A DNA stretch of 64,000 bases, taken from Diphasiastrum complanatum. Taxonomy: Eukaryota; Streptophyta; Lycopodiopsida; Lycopodiales; Lycopodiaceae. This document shows positions 1-18,122 of the stretch, piece by piece; the stretch's first letter is position 1; each line of letters starts with the position of its first letter. The position numbers and the translations under genes are program-made. The stretch lies in contig MU832598.1 in NCBI GenBank assembly GCA_029204225.1, positions 1 to 64,000 on the forward strand. The letters run 5' to 3'. The notes under the pieces are model-generated. The model saw nothing but the letters and a program-made list of their open reading frames with translations. It was not told where the DNA came from and did no database searches.

Positions 1-1819
1 TGCATGTGTTTCAATCTTCCTTTCTATGCTTGGAAACCAGCCAGGTTCAAAATAGAAGTGTTTTAGGGTCCTAGATTTTCTAAGATTTCCTTATCCGTCA
101 TTTGTTGAGAGAAAAGTGAGTGCTAGGTGCATTAGGACAAAGCCTAAAAGTTGAAGAATCATTATATTCATGGCTTCCAATGGTGGGATCATGTTAGAAA
201 CTAATGATAGGTTGAGTTCATCAAAACTACTCTACCTGAAAGTGATCTAGCTCGCTCCTAGATTCCGCTCATAACCACTGATTTTCGACACTCAAGATCT
301 CTCAAATCATTTGTGGAATATATATGTTTTTCAAATGGTCTTACATTTCAAAGCCAAGATTGATGTTCAATCATTCATTATAATTCTTGCATATCAAGCT
401 TATACATCATGTCAATGACAAGAGACATATCACAGATAAACATATCCATAAATCATGGCTATGGTCATCAAACACACATTTAGCATCAAATATGCAAAAA
501 TCAATTAATTTCCAAATTCTCTTAGGCTTGAATGCAAAGGCAATGCCTTAAGGGTTGACTCTGTATGACATTGGAGGAGAAGGAGTGGGAATCCAAGAGG
601 GCCTACCTCTTTATCATTACAAACAACTCTACCTTAAATTGGTATTGCTTTTAAGTACGTTTTGTTCTTTTCATTCATTTTATTGAGTGTGTTCCCATGC
701 AAACTAAGCACAAAAATAACCATGTGTTTTGCAATTCCTAAATATATTTATTTTTTCTTACATTCATAGACTATGTTTGAATTTAGTTTGCAAGAAGATC
801 AAATAATATCCAAGGAAAAATAGTCCTAAAATATCCACACAAGGATAGACACCTTTATAAGGCATAAGTATAGTCAACATCCAACTAATCAATGGTGACG
901 CTTTCATGATCATGGAAAAATAAATGGGTCCATTCAAAAGCATCAAATCAATCAATCTATAAAGGGTCCAAGGATATAATCACTAAAGATCATGCTTATT
1001 TAACCAATAGTTACTAATGGAATTTTTTGTGTCTTCACATATGGTTTCTAATTTACTTTAGGTGCCTGATTTTTGACACCTAAAAGTAGAAAAGACTATG
1101 AGCACATTCAAATGGATTAAAAGCTATACACTCTCTCTGCTTGGACATGGAATAAGTCAACATATGGTTGCTCTAATACATAGTTGTCCTTTCAAAAGTA
1201 AATGAACAAGTGAATGCATTTGTTCATTTTTGTTTTTACTTGCTCACAAATGACGAGCACAGAAATGTTGACCACCTCTCTTTATGCAAAATTTTAATGC
1301 TCTTATCTAAAATCATCTTGTATTGTCGATGGACAAAAAACACTGCTGGCCATAGCATGCCTGATGAAACAAATCCATGATGAAAGTAAATCATGAAAAG
1401 TGCTAGAAACATATACTACTTGCATGCTTTTTTTACAATTTAACTAGCAAGTGCCTTGTAAATAAGCTTACGCATTCAAGTCCAACTAGTTCTTAAGAAA
1501 AAAATTCAAGCTATTTTTGTATAGGGTGAACCTAATTTGAGGACTTACCCTGCTCGAGTAGGCTGCCTGGAAGGGGTAAAAGCTTGAAAATTAGGGCTTT
1601 ACCCAGCATAAATACGGCAGACTTTTTTTTATGACAAGTGTCGATCACCCAATGTCTAATTGGAGCATAATCCCATAAAGGGAAATTCGTATTTCCTGCT
1701 CATAATGTTTATAATGCCCTTTATGGGAATTGGACAGGGAAATTATGTCATACAAACATTTTGGCATCAATTGCCAATACAAATATGACCAAAATAGCAA
1801 AACTAGTTGAAATTCTCAC
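1..1819. other. AT-rich non-coding stretch, probably including a degenerate copia LTR
   Basis: No credible reading frame or RNA gene is seen. The right part, leftwards from 1820, is probably the 3' LTR of the copia remnant next to it, because on the minus strand a polypurine tract is followed at once by TGTGAGAATTTC. I see no second copy of this LTR in the window, so its far end cannot be set. Confidence 0.45.
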
Positions 1820-1820
1820 A

Positions 1821-2560
1821 CTCCCTTTTCAACTAGTTTAAGCAAGACTATGAAAACACTCCAAGTGAAGTCCTATTCTGCATGAACAGGTCCTTTCCCA
1901 ATGCTTTGATGAAGATATCAGCTATGCTTCTCTTGAGGACACGTGTTGAAGCTCCACCTTCTTTGCCATGACTTGCTCCCTCAAAAAGTGATATGCCACC
2001 TCAATATGCTTGCTCCTAGCATGAAAGATAGGATTAGTTGCCAACCTTTGGGCTAATAGATTGTCACAAAAGATAATTGGGCTCTCTGAAAAATTCTAGC
2101 AAGTGAAGATCCTTGATCGTCCTCTTGATCCATACCATCTCCTTTGTACAATGTGTAAGAGCTTTGTACTTGGCCTCACTAGATGACAATAAGATAGTGG
2201 CTTGTTTATTCGACATCCATGATATACTCCATCACCTATGAAAACACAATAAGAACTAATGAATTTCCTATCCATTTTATCTCCAGCATAGTCCGAATCT
2301 GAAAATCCAAACAAGTTAGGTGATGATCCCTCATACAATATGCCAAAATCTCGAGTTCCAATGATGTACCTCAAAACTCGTTTCCCTAGCTTCCAATGCT
2401 CTTCACTAGGATCTTGCATGAATTGGCTCAATCTCCCAACAAAATAGCTTATATATATGGTCTTGTGATGGTTAGATAGATGAGTGAACCAACTAGCTTC
2501 CTATAGAGAGTAATGCCCTTGAAGGATCTTTCATTACCTCTCATAGTTAGCTTTACATAT
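1821..2560 (-). pseudogene. Ty1/copia pol remnant (end of RT, RNase H) with polypurine tract
   Basis: On the minus strand the end of a copia polyprotein is readable in several frames. It includes LSQFMQDPSEEHW, VLRYIIGT, FSDSDYAGD (the RNase H region of copia pol), a degenerate SSSEAKY motif and finally a TKALGK-type terminus near 1850. Several stops and frame changes break it. The tract at 1821-1830 (AAAAGGGAG on minus) is a plausible polypurine tract. The piece is truncated on its 5' side near 2560. Family assignment rests on the copia RT/RNase H wording and is firm; no active function remains. Confidence 0.85.
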
Positions 2561-2737
2561 GAGTCCATAGGTGTATCACAAGATTTTCCTGCTGAGCAAA
2601 GTGAAGATGGGAAAAGAGAAAGGGTCAGGGACTATATAGAACGGGTCAGACATTTAAGATCAGCAGTACGCTACGTTACAAGAAGCAATGGAAGATGTCA
2701 TCAGGAAAGAAGATGAGAGTTCAGACAATGAATCTGT

Positions 2738-2960
2738 TGGATGATTCTCCTTCTAACAATCGACTAATCGATTTTAATCTTCATCCATTGTTAATCCAGT
2801 TTTGCAGATTTTTCCGTGTTTTTACACAGTCTGCAGATATACAAGTATTTTTACACAATCTGCAGAAATACATGAAGTTGACAACAATGTCGTCTTTTTC
2901 ACCTATCAGGAATCCTGTTGAAAAATGCAGTGTCAACTTTTTCGCTTTTGTGCTTGACAG
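2738..2960 (+). repeat. Copia LTR fragment, same family as the LTR near 48.2 kb
   Basis: The plus-strand sequence from TGTTGGATGATTCTCC, through the AATCGACTAATCGA motif and ACACAGTCTGCA, aligns over about 145 bases with the minus strand running left from 48223. There the same start directly follows the end of a copia pol. The copy here is diverged and carries short internal repeats: ACACA[GA]TCTGCAGA occurs twice and a GTCAACTTTTTCGC-type block follows. No matching second end is seen, so it is a fragment or a decayed solo LTR. Confidence 0.65.
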
Positions 2961-4991
2961 AAATCTCATGTAAAATCACAGTGTGTGCTTTTTCCAAAGA
3001 GTCTCAAATGTTAAGAAAATGACTCTGGCAAAGTGTAGGGCAACCCTAAATGAGATTTAAGGGCACCTTTACTTTTTTCGTCTTTGTTTAGTAGAGTGAT
3101 ATCTAGATGTTCCTCCTTGAATGCATGATCATTCAAAATATGTTACAAGCACTTGAGTTATTTGGCCCTTGCTGCAATGATTGTGTGAATTATGCCACAT
3201 TCTCTTGATTACTCGGTACAAGAGAAGAATTTGATACTGATGACCTCCTAAACTAACTAGATCCAGCACTTTGAACTAAAGAGACAGGAGAATAAACCAG
3301 CCAGGCTACAAATGCACACTTAATATTATGATACAGATGAATTTCTTTGTAGACATTGATGAACATTGACAAATGTTTGAGCCAATCAGCAACAAGTTCG
3401 ATTAGTTCAGCAAAAGAGGGTATCTAACACAGGTCACATAATCTGTTCATTATCTGAGTAAGATCCCAAACAAATGCACCATATCAGAGCCATTTGGGCC
3501 ATCATCTACAAAGTGGACGAGCATCACGCCTTGAAACATGTGAAATCATCTATCTCCAATACTCCCTGTAAAAAGTTTAACTGTGCTACAAGAGAGGAGA
3601 GAGTTTTTTGTAGCAATCTGTTGGTGGACAAGTTGAGGGGCAGAAACTCATCTCGTTCTCTTTTTTGCTTAACCTCAAGGTATTGGAAAGTACTGGCTTG
3701 TCCACGGTAGCAGAGAGTGATAAACAGGTAGCATAATAACATACTTTGAAGAGTTTAAAACCCCTTCGCCAATTTTATATAAATCTTTCTTGCATTCTTG
3801 CCAATTAAATGCAAGGTCGGCTGTGCTTGCTAGTGGATCATTAATTTCTTGGCTAAATTTTGTTTCCTGATTGTGTTCTTTCCTAGGCATCAACAGAAAA
3901 AGCATTTACATATGGATTCTGCCAACTAGGCCTAGGTGCATGAAGTCTGCGACAAGCATAAGGTTGCTACTTTTATAAACGGCCAAGAGGTTACATATTC
4001 CAGAGAGTACAAAGAATGGTGAAAATTATCCCTCGATTGAGGATCCAGCACTTTAACACTTCAAATGAGGCATGCAGTTTTTGTTCTCATTATTGCATGA
4101 ACAGCTGATTAAGATTTCTACGTGCATATGGTACTGGTCCTTCCTCTGCGGTCAATCTCATACATCTCAAAGATCAAATCAAAGTAAGCTTTGTCATGCC
4201 GTTAATGAAAACAAGTAACAGCCAATTGCATGTGATTTCACTCAACTGTGTGAGAAATACAGAAGGGCTTGCTTTTTTCCCTCACAGATTTCTTTGACAA
4301 CAGTTGACTTTGAGTATTGTGAGAAAAATATTAAACCTAATGAAAACTCTGCATTTGACTAATGAGCTGGTGGGTAAATACTAATGAAGAAATATCTCCA
4401 ACAATAGATGAGTTTCTGTTTATCAAGGCTTTGCTGTACCCACAATCTCACAAGTAACCTTTGAGATCCCATCAGCTCCCTGCCTGCTATAAGTTTATCC
4501 AGGTAACTGCAAACATTTTTGCATATGTAAAGCCTCAAAACAAGGACAGTTGTCAGCTCCCATTGCCCAAACAACCTGCAGTCCAACGCAAACCATGAAT
4601 TACTAGGTGAGATGAAATGACCAAGTTTATGAACTAGAATAAATTCAAAAGTTCAGATCCATGCTTTGGTGCAATGATTGAATCAAAAGATGCTGAAAAA
4701 ATTAAAGTATATTATAACAATCCAGACAACTCAACACATTCATGAGGCAAAAAATTAAGCCTTAAGGTTCCATCAGCTTAATAGCCAGAAAATCTGAATG
4801 TGTCTTCTCTACAAAACTTACATCCAGTATCCCAATGTGTACAGTTGGCAATATAAAGCACCAGAGCCATGGTGTTCGCATGGATATCAAAACGAGATGC
4901 ATGTACATTTGTCAACTGAAAATGCTGAATGTATGTTCGGGGAACTATAATCATTTCGTGGAACAAAGCCAGGTTATCAAGGCATACCCCT
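2961..4991. other. Intergenic DNA and presumed 3' flank of the TIC-like gene
   Basis: No exon or element was recognised on either strand. The part nearest 4991 must include the 3' untranslated region and polyadenylation site of the minus-strand TIC-like gene, whose stop codon lies at 4992-4994. Its end cannot be fixed without transcripts. Confidence 0.4.
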
Positions 4992-12385
<7,394 letters not shown>

Positions 12386-13435
12386 GAATTAATCACCTAT
12401 TAAATTGCTATGTTTGCAGAAATATACTATCTGCCTTTTAAGATCCAAGGATGGTAGCCGAGAAGTAAAGCCAGTAGATCATAGCGTGAGATGGTTAAAA
12501 GATTGCAGAAACAGCAGCACAAGTGAAGCAAAGCTGCACATCCCAACAAGGAAAATAATCTCCCATTTCTTATAACAATTCTTCAAGCTGATCAATACAA
12601 GAACCATCACCAATCATGCCACAACTGTTCAAATCCAAGGCAACAACACGACACTTTCTGCACTAATCAAGTTTCAATCCCACTCTGGTTCATTGACACA
12701 AGAAAATTAAGAGATCAATTGAATCCCACCCAGCAATCCACAACCTTGAGATTACTGCAAAAAAAAAATCAACAATCAGAGCTTTCCAAAGCTGTGGATT
12801 TGGACCCAACAACATGCAAAGCTCTCAAATTCCCTCTCTGCAAGCCTGATCGACACTCTCCCCCTCACTCCCCGTGAGATGCCTTCTCCAGAATGCAATC
12901 ACAGAGATAAAGCTCAGAGACAAAGCCGAGACTGATTGATCCTAGTAGCAACAGCAAAACCAACAGCCCACAAAAGCACAAATCGCCAAAAAGGTGAAGT
13001 CTTTCCAAGATCCAAGAATCGTTGTTGGCAACCCACCTTGTCTCTCGCATGCTCCCCCATTCCCTGCTATCTTTTTCCCCCATCCTTCGCCATCGCCATC
13101 AATGATGGCCGAAAAGGACAAACACTAGTCCAACACTCTACACTCTCTACTACTGTGCAGTGCAGCAACAAACACAACCAACAACAAAAGAAAAACAGCC
13201 AACAAGCAGAGACTGCAGCCAACAGGAAGCTGCCACGTGGCGAGGCTGGGAGCTAGGCTCGGACCCAAGCCCCAGACTAGGCTCGGCAAGTACTCTATTT
13301 TTTAATACTTGTTTTTCATTTTGGCATTTCAATGATGAGGATACGTGTCCCTGGCAAACTACCCACCTGCCATCCACAGAATTCTCATGTCCATGTGTGC
13401 ATGCACTTTGAGAGAGACCTACCAAAAATTGACAT

Positions 13436-13440
<5 letters not shown>
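12386..13440 (-). promoter_or_regulatory. Presumed 5' UTR and promoter region of the TIC-like gene
   Basis: No other gene is recognised between the first coding exon and 13.4 kb. Upstream exon(s) of the 5' UTR are likely, because TIC-type genes often have long leaders, but no splice pair could be chosen with confidence. A duplicated AGGCTCGG motif lies at about 13254-13286. The transcription start is not identified. Confidence 0.4.

Positions 13441-13476
<36 letters not shown>
13441..13476. repeat. (CT)n microsatellite
   Basis: A 36-base CT tract just upstream of the presumed TIC promoter region. Confidence 0.95.
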
Positions 13477-13478
<2 letters not shown>

Positions 13479-14272
13479 ATGCTATCTATCTATGCACTCA
13501 TCTCTCTTTTTTCTATGACAATCAAATTTTTTCATTCTATTTCTATAATCTCGGCGTATCTCGTATCTCCGTCAATTTCTTACCAAACTTTGAGCGACAT
13601 TGGTTTCAATGGAAAAGGCCCTTGCACTTGCCCCGCTTTAAGACCCGCATCCCATCTCACTTGTCCCTCGTCCCTCCCAATATTGGCTCCTCAGTCTTTG
13701 CATGTTGCCTCGGCCTTCTTAGTGCATTGTTGTCTCAAGAACGTCCCTCGGCATCTCCAAGGCTCCAAGTTGCCCCATGATCTTTATCACCTTGGGCAAG
13801 TGCATGGATACCACTGAGTACCTCCTAGGGCCTCGACCAAGTGAAAAGCCCAAAAGGCACAAGAAGCTGTCGCAACCTCTAGGAAGGCAAGGCATGAATA
13901 TGGGCTTGCGAACTTAACCCCTCTCACATGAAATCACCTTAATAAAACTATGTTGTTTTGTTGTAGAGGGTTTATTTCATGCTATTGACAATATTAGCTT
14001 GGCCAAGTTCCAAATGAATCTCTAGTCATTGGACTTTGGAGTCTCTTAGTGCTCTTAGTGCGCAACACCATCGAAGCCTCTCCATGCTCATAAAAATTTC
14101 ATTTCCAACTCATTCTATTTTGGGTGAGATGTTCTTAAATTGTAAATCAATTAGGTAGGTATCTCTAATATATTATTTTGTACATCAATCATGATTAATT
14201 TTCACACTTATTTTTTGTTGGGAATTGTGATTGTAAGGTGGAAATGTCAAGTGAACTCCCAAATCCTCAACG
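13477..14272. other. Unassigned spacer between the TIC-like gene and the retroelement nest
   Basis: No family is recognised. One open frame of about 160 codons spans 13332-13817 on plus, but it includes the CT tract and shows no domain. I treat it as chance. Confidence 0.4.
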
Positions 14273-15634
14273 TGCTCGGCTCTCATCCTTCCTGACGCTT
14301 GATCACACTTCTGCTCACCAATGTTGATGATCAAGAATCTCTAACCAGTCTATCCTCTGTCTCTCGTGTATCCCCCCATTCACATACCGCTTCTGTCTTT
14401 TATATCCCTCCTCCTCATTGTGACAGCCTTCTCCCCTCCGTTTTGGACTGCACCGCTTTGTATATGGTTTTTTGTTCTATTCAGCCGCTACTTCGACCAC
14501 TATTGTTGCCTTTCAGTCCGTTGGCCACCGCTAACAGACCGCTATGGTTTTCTTTCGGTCCGTTCACCTCTTTCAAACCGCATTTGTTGCCTCTCGGTTC
14601 GTTCTATCCACCGCTTACAGACCGCAACTCGACCGCATTCGCTACTTGGCATTTGCTTTCGTTCTTTAAGCATACAAACCGCAACATGACCGCATTCGCT
14701 TCTTGGTGGTTGTTTTCGTTCTTCTCAACTTTCGCATACAGATCGCAACTATTGCCTTTCGGTCCATAATGCACCGCTTTCGCATATAGACCGTAATCAC
14801 TGCCTTTTGGTTTGCTACCGCTTCCGTATCCACCGTAATAAGACCGCTTCTAGACCGCAATCATTTCCTGCGGCGATTGCCTTCGGTTCATCTTCCGCAT
14901 CTAGACCGCAATCATTGCCTTTGCGGTTGCCTTCGTTCCTTTCCCTCTTTCGTATCAAACTGTAATAGACCACAACCGTTTCCTTGGCGGTTGCCTACGG
15001 TCCATTTCCAACTTCGTAGCAAACCGTAATAGACCGCAACCGTTGCCTTGGCGGTTGCCTATGGTCCATTTCCAACTTCGTGGCAAACCGTAATAGACTC
15101 GCTACTTGGTGGTTGCCTTCGGTCTTCTTTCATCCAACTTCGTCTCAGACCGCAATAGACCGTAACTCGCTACTTGGCGGTTGTCTTCGGTCCTCTTTCC
15201 ATAAAACCGCAACAAAGTTGCAACCAGGCCGTAATAAACTGTATAAGGTTGTTTTAGACTGCAATACGGCCACAACAGACTGCAATATGGTTGTAATAGA
15301 GCTGTAGAAGACCGCTCAAGACTGCATTGCTACTTTGCAGATGTCCTCGGTCCTTTTTACTTGAATAGATCGCAATATGACTTCATAAGTCCGTAATATG
15401 GCCGCATAAGACCGCACTAAGCGGTTGTCTTTGGTCTCTATAACTTCCATCTTGCGAACTAATATCCTACAAAAATAACTTTTTCTTTCGTCCTATCATT
15501 ATTCTACTTATGCTAAATCAACTTTTAAAATACATAACCCATGTAATTGTCTAAAGTCTAACTTTATTCAACATCAATATAATTTATGACTGTCTAAAGT
15601 CTAACTTTAATACATTGGTCAGAATTGGCCTAAC
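14273..15634 (-). repeat. 3' LTR of gypsy-like element A, with internal tandem repeats
   Basis: This block is repeated at 29686-31240 in the same orientation. Both copies start TGCTCGGCTCTCA on plus, share TTGATCACACTTCTG and TTTTATATCCCTCC, and end TTGGCCTAACA. Read on minus they start TGTTAGGCC. The body is a degenerate array built from GACCGCAATAGACCG-type and CTTGGCGGTTGCC-type words, with repeat units of about 64 and 68 bases near 15.0-15.2 kb. A minus-strand integrase follows directly on the inner side, as expected for a 3' LTR. Confidence 0.8.
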
Positions 15635-16453
15635 ACATATTCCCTGGTGAAGAAAACCGAGTTTCACCGAGGTGTACTATTCATCTGTGGAGTGAGCTAC
15701 GAACCAATGCCAATTGATGTGCCCTCAAGGTGTCGTTGATTGAAGGTTATGCCCGCTTTCACAATATCAAATAAGGAGTAGATGATGCCCCTATTAAGAT
15801 CAGTCTTTCCCTCATGAGGATAGTAGACCTTCACCTGGCTCTTGTTGACCAGGAAAGGTATTCCTGGCGCAAAATGCCAAGCGATTAAGACATTATTGCT
15901 GAAGGTATCTAAAATTTGATAGGGTTTTTCCCAATGTTGATCCTTTGCCTTGATGGTATTGGTGATACTTCCTAGGTGATAAAGCACCAAATCGCCCTTC
16001 TTCAACTCTCGTTCATGGCTGTGGCTATCAAACCATTTTGTCTGTTTCTGCTTAATGATCCAGTTCTGCTAGTATGAATATCCCCGATGCTCCTCCAGCT
16101 GTAAAAAGTCATGCCACGATCCGCCTTTTTCCAATACTTGTTTGGCTAAGATAGCCTTCAATGTTTTGTTGGTAGTTTTTGCCTGGCCATTACCTTGTGG
16201 GTAGTATGGAGTAGATGTCTTATGCACAATTTGAAACATATGCATTAGCTCCGCTAAGGTATCATTGATAAAGTGTGGTCCTCAATCAGAAACAATCTCT
16301 AGAGGACATCCAAAGCGACTGAGAATGTTGTTCATGATAAATTTTGCAGTAGATTTTGCAGGGAGTGAGGTAAACCATATTCCAAATTCCCAACAACACT
16401 GGCGATGGTACATCATGCAGTTGAATGATCGATGTCCCATTTGACTACAAAAA
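15635..16453 (-). pseudogene. Gypsy element A: gag zinc-knuckle end fused to integrase core and C-terminus
   Basis: Minus-strand frames show the middle of a Ty3/gypsy integrase (FIMNNILSRFGCPLEIVSD, then a PYYPQGNGQA-type stretch) and its C-terminal part (KKGDLVLYHLGSI, FLVNKSQVKVYYPHEGK). Frame changes and stops separate the pieces. Just upstream is the second half of a CCHC zinc knuckle, so gag is joined to integrase with protease, reverse transcriptase and RNase H missing. The remaining gag piece lies at 29506-29685, beyond the inserted copia element. Confidence 0.8.
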
Positions 16454-17240
16454 TGTCGCGAAAGCTTTTTCTTGTTGTTTCGTGTTCGTCCTCTCTTCTG
16501 ATTCGCGAACAATTTTCTGTCTTTGAATTTTCTTTTCATGCGGAAGCTCTTACGGGATCCCAGACACTCGACTATGCATCACAGGACATATTTTATTCTA
16601 GCAATCAAGAGACACAGCACAAGGCCAAGAGATACACAAAATAGAGCGACTATATTGTCAGTTTGGTTTTAGAGCAAGATCGTCAGTGTCTCGCTCGTTG
16701 GCGGAATGACTCTTTGCTCTTTCATTGTGTTCTGCTCGTTGGCAGACTTTCATGCACAACTATGGTATTTTTGCTTTCTTACTCTATTCGCTACATCTCT
16801 CTCTGTTTCTTACAGATCTCTGTATTCACTATCTTTCTACTTACAGTTATGATCCAGAGAGGATTGTTTATACCTCCACCATGTGGAGTTTACAAGATGG
16901 CTAAACGTAGAATCACAAGACTAGTTAACGCTAATCAACTAGTTAGTTAGTCTCCGTCGTTGCTATTTGTTTCAGCTGGGCATGAAGCCCGTTGAGCTGC
17001 CAACTGGTAGCGCGAAGGATTTCTCTTCGTTTATTTCGTTATTTTCGTTCTTTTCATAGTCTTCGTTCTGCGCCCCTTTTGCGGTTTGCAATCCTGGAAA
17101 TGTGTTTACGATTCGCAATTGATTCGCGAATCGTTCGTGCTTCGAGTCAAAGACACATTGATTGTCGCGAATTGTTCTCGTTCAACCTTCGTGTCTTGTT
17201 CGTGCTGCAACAAAGTTGCATGAGTTCACCATTTCTGATA
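16454..17240 (-). repeat. 3' LTR of copia element B
   Basis: It pairs with 28712-29500 (787 and 789 bases). Both contain TTTCTTGTTGTTTCGTGTTCG, GATCCAGAGAGGATTGTTTA and GAGTTCACCATTTCT. Read on minus the intact copy starts TGTTAG; this copy has TATCAG there. It ends GCGACA. The target duplication is five T (minus strand) at 16449-16453, matched at 29501-29505. Confidence 0.92.
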
Positions 17241-17628
17241 CTCCCTCTTGAACCTTGCAGCTTTGTTCGTTCAATCCAATTGCCTCTATTTGCTTGGTAA
17301 AGAGTGGCTTGGTGAGCGGTTTTGTGAGGAGATCTGTAATCATACTTTTTGATTTTATGAACTGGACTTGGAGCTCTCCTTTCGAGATCAAATCTCGAAT
17401 GTGATGGTACTTCAGAAGAATGTGCTTCATCTTTGAATGGAAGACAGGATCCTGGGACCGATAGATGGCACTCTAGGAGTCCATCATCATCGTATTTGGC
17501 CCCTCTTGTGGTATCCCGATTGTCTCCAACATCATCCGCAGCCATACTACCTCATTCACCACTTTTGAGGCTGCGACATACTCAGCTTCGAAAGAGGATT
17601 GAGCTACCAAGGTTTGCTTTTTGCATAT
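17241..17628 (-). pseudogene. Copia element B: end of pol (RNase H) and polypurine tract
   Basis: Minus-strand frames contain AQSSFEAEYVAASK, MKHILLKYHHIRDLI, a DLLTKPLTKPLF-type terminus and EAIGLNEQSCKVQ, all typical of the copia RNase H end. The purine tract next to the LTR (CAAGAGGGAG on minus) is the plus-strand primer site. The coding sequence is interrupted at 17628 by the insertion of gypsy element F and resumes beyond 24256. Confidence 0.9.
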
Positions 17629-18078
17629 AGTTATGAACGTAGCCATGGCTGATCTAGATTTAGTCTATGAAAGCATCACATAAGCAAGACTTAACCCTAG
17701 AAAGCAGGAGAGAGAAAGCTTAAAGAGACTAAAGAAGGAGATCATATCATAAGCCAAGTAACAAATGACACAGAATCCCTACTTGTAGCCAAGAGGAAGC
17801 CCTAAAAGGAAGCTTCCAGTGGCTAGGGCCAAACTGAGAGGGAAAATAGTGTGCCCTCCAAGAAGGCCCCCACTCTCAGTAATATGACCAAATAACCAAT
17901 ATAGTGAATCATAGGCCCAAGGCCAATAATATGGTCTAAATGTCAATAATAGGGCCCAAGGCCAACCATATAGTCTAAATGTCAAATAATGAATAAAAGA
18001 GGGCCCAAAGCCTGCTTATGCATAATGTAAAGTAAATGTAAATGGACATGGCGAATGTAATGAGCCGAGTCCATAACT
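17629..18078 (-). repeat. 3' LTR of gypsy element F (450 bases)
   Basis: It matches 23801-24251 with about a dozen differences by eye. On plus it runs AGTTATGAACG to CATAACT. The flanking target duplication is CATAT at 17624-17628 and 24252-24256. The inner neighbour on minus is a purine tract (GTCGGGGAG), which supports the boundary. Confidence 0.93.
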
Positions 18079-18122
18079 CTCCCCGACACAGAAATAAGAC
18101 CCAACTGCCATAAAGGACTGGA

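Noticed and set aside
13332-13817. 161-codon plus frame upstream of the TIC-like gene
   Set aside because: It includes the CT tract and has no recognisable domain or splice support.
14218-14240. GTTGGGAATTG[TC][GA]ATTGT[AT]AGG present at the left flank (plus) and the right flank (minus) of element A
   Set aside because: About 22 bases with three mismatches in opposite orientation; too short and too imperfect to call a terminal inverted repeat or target feature.
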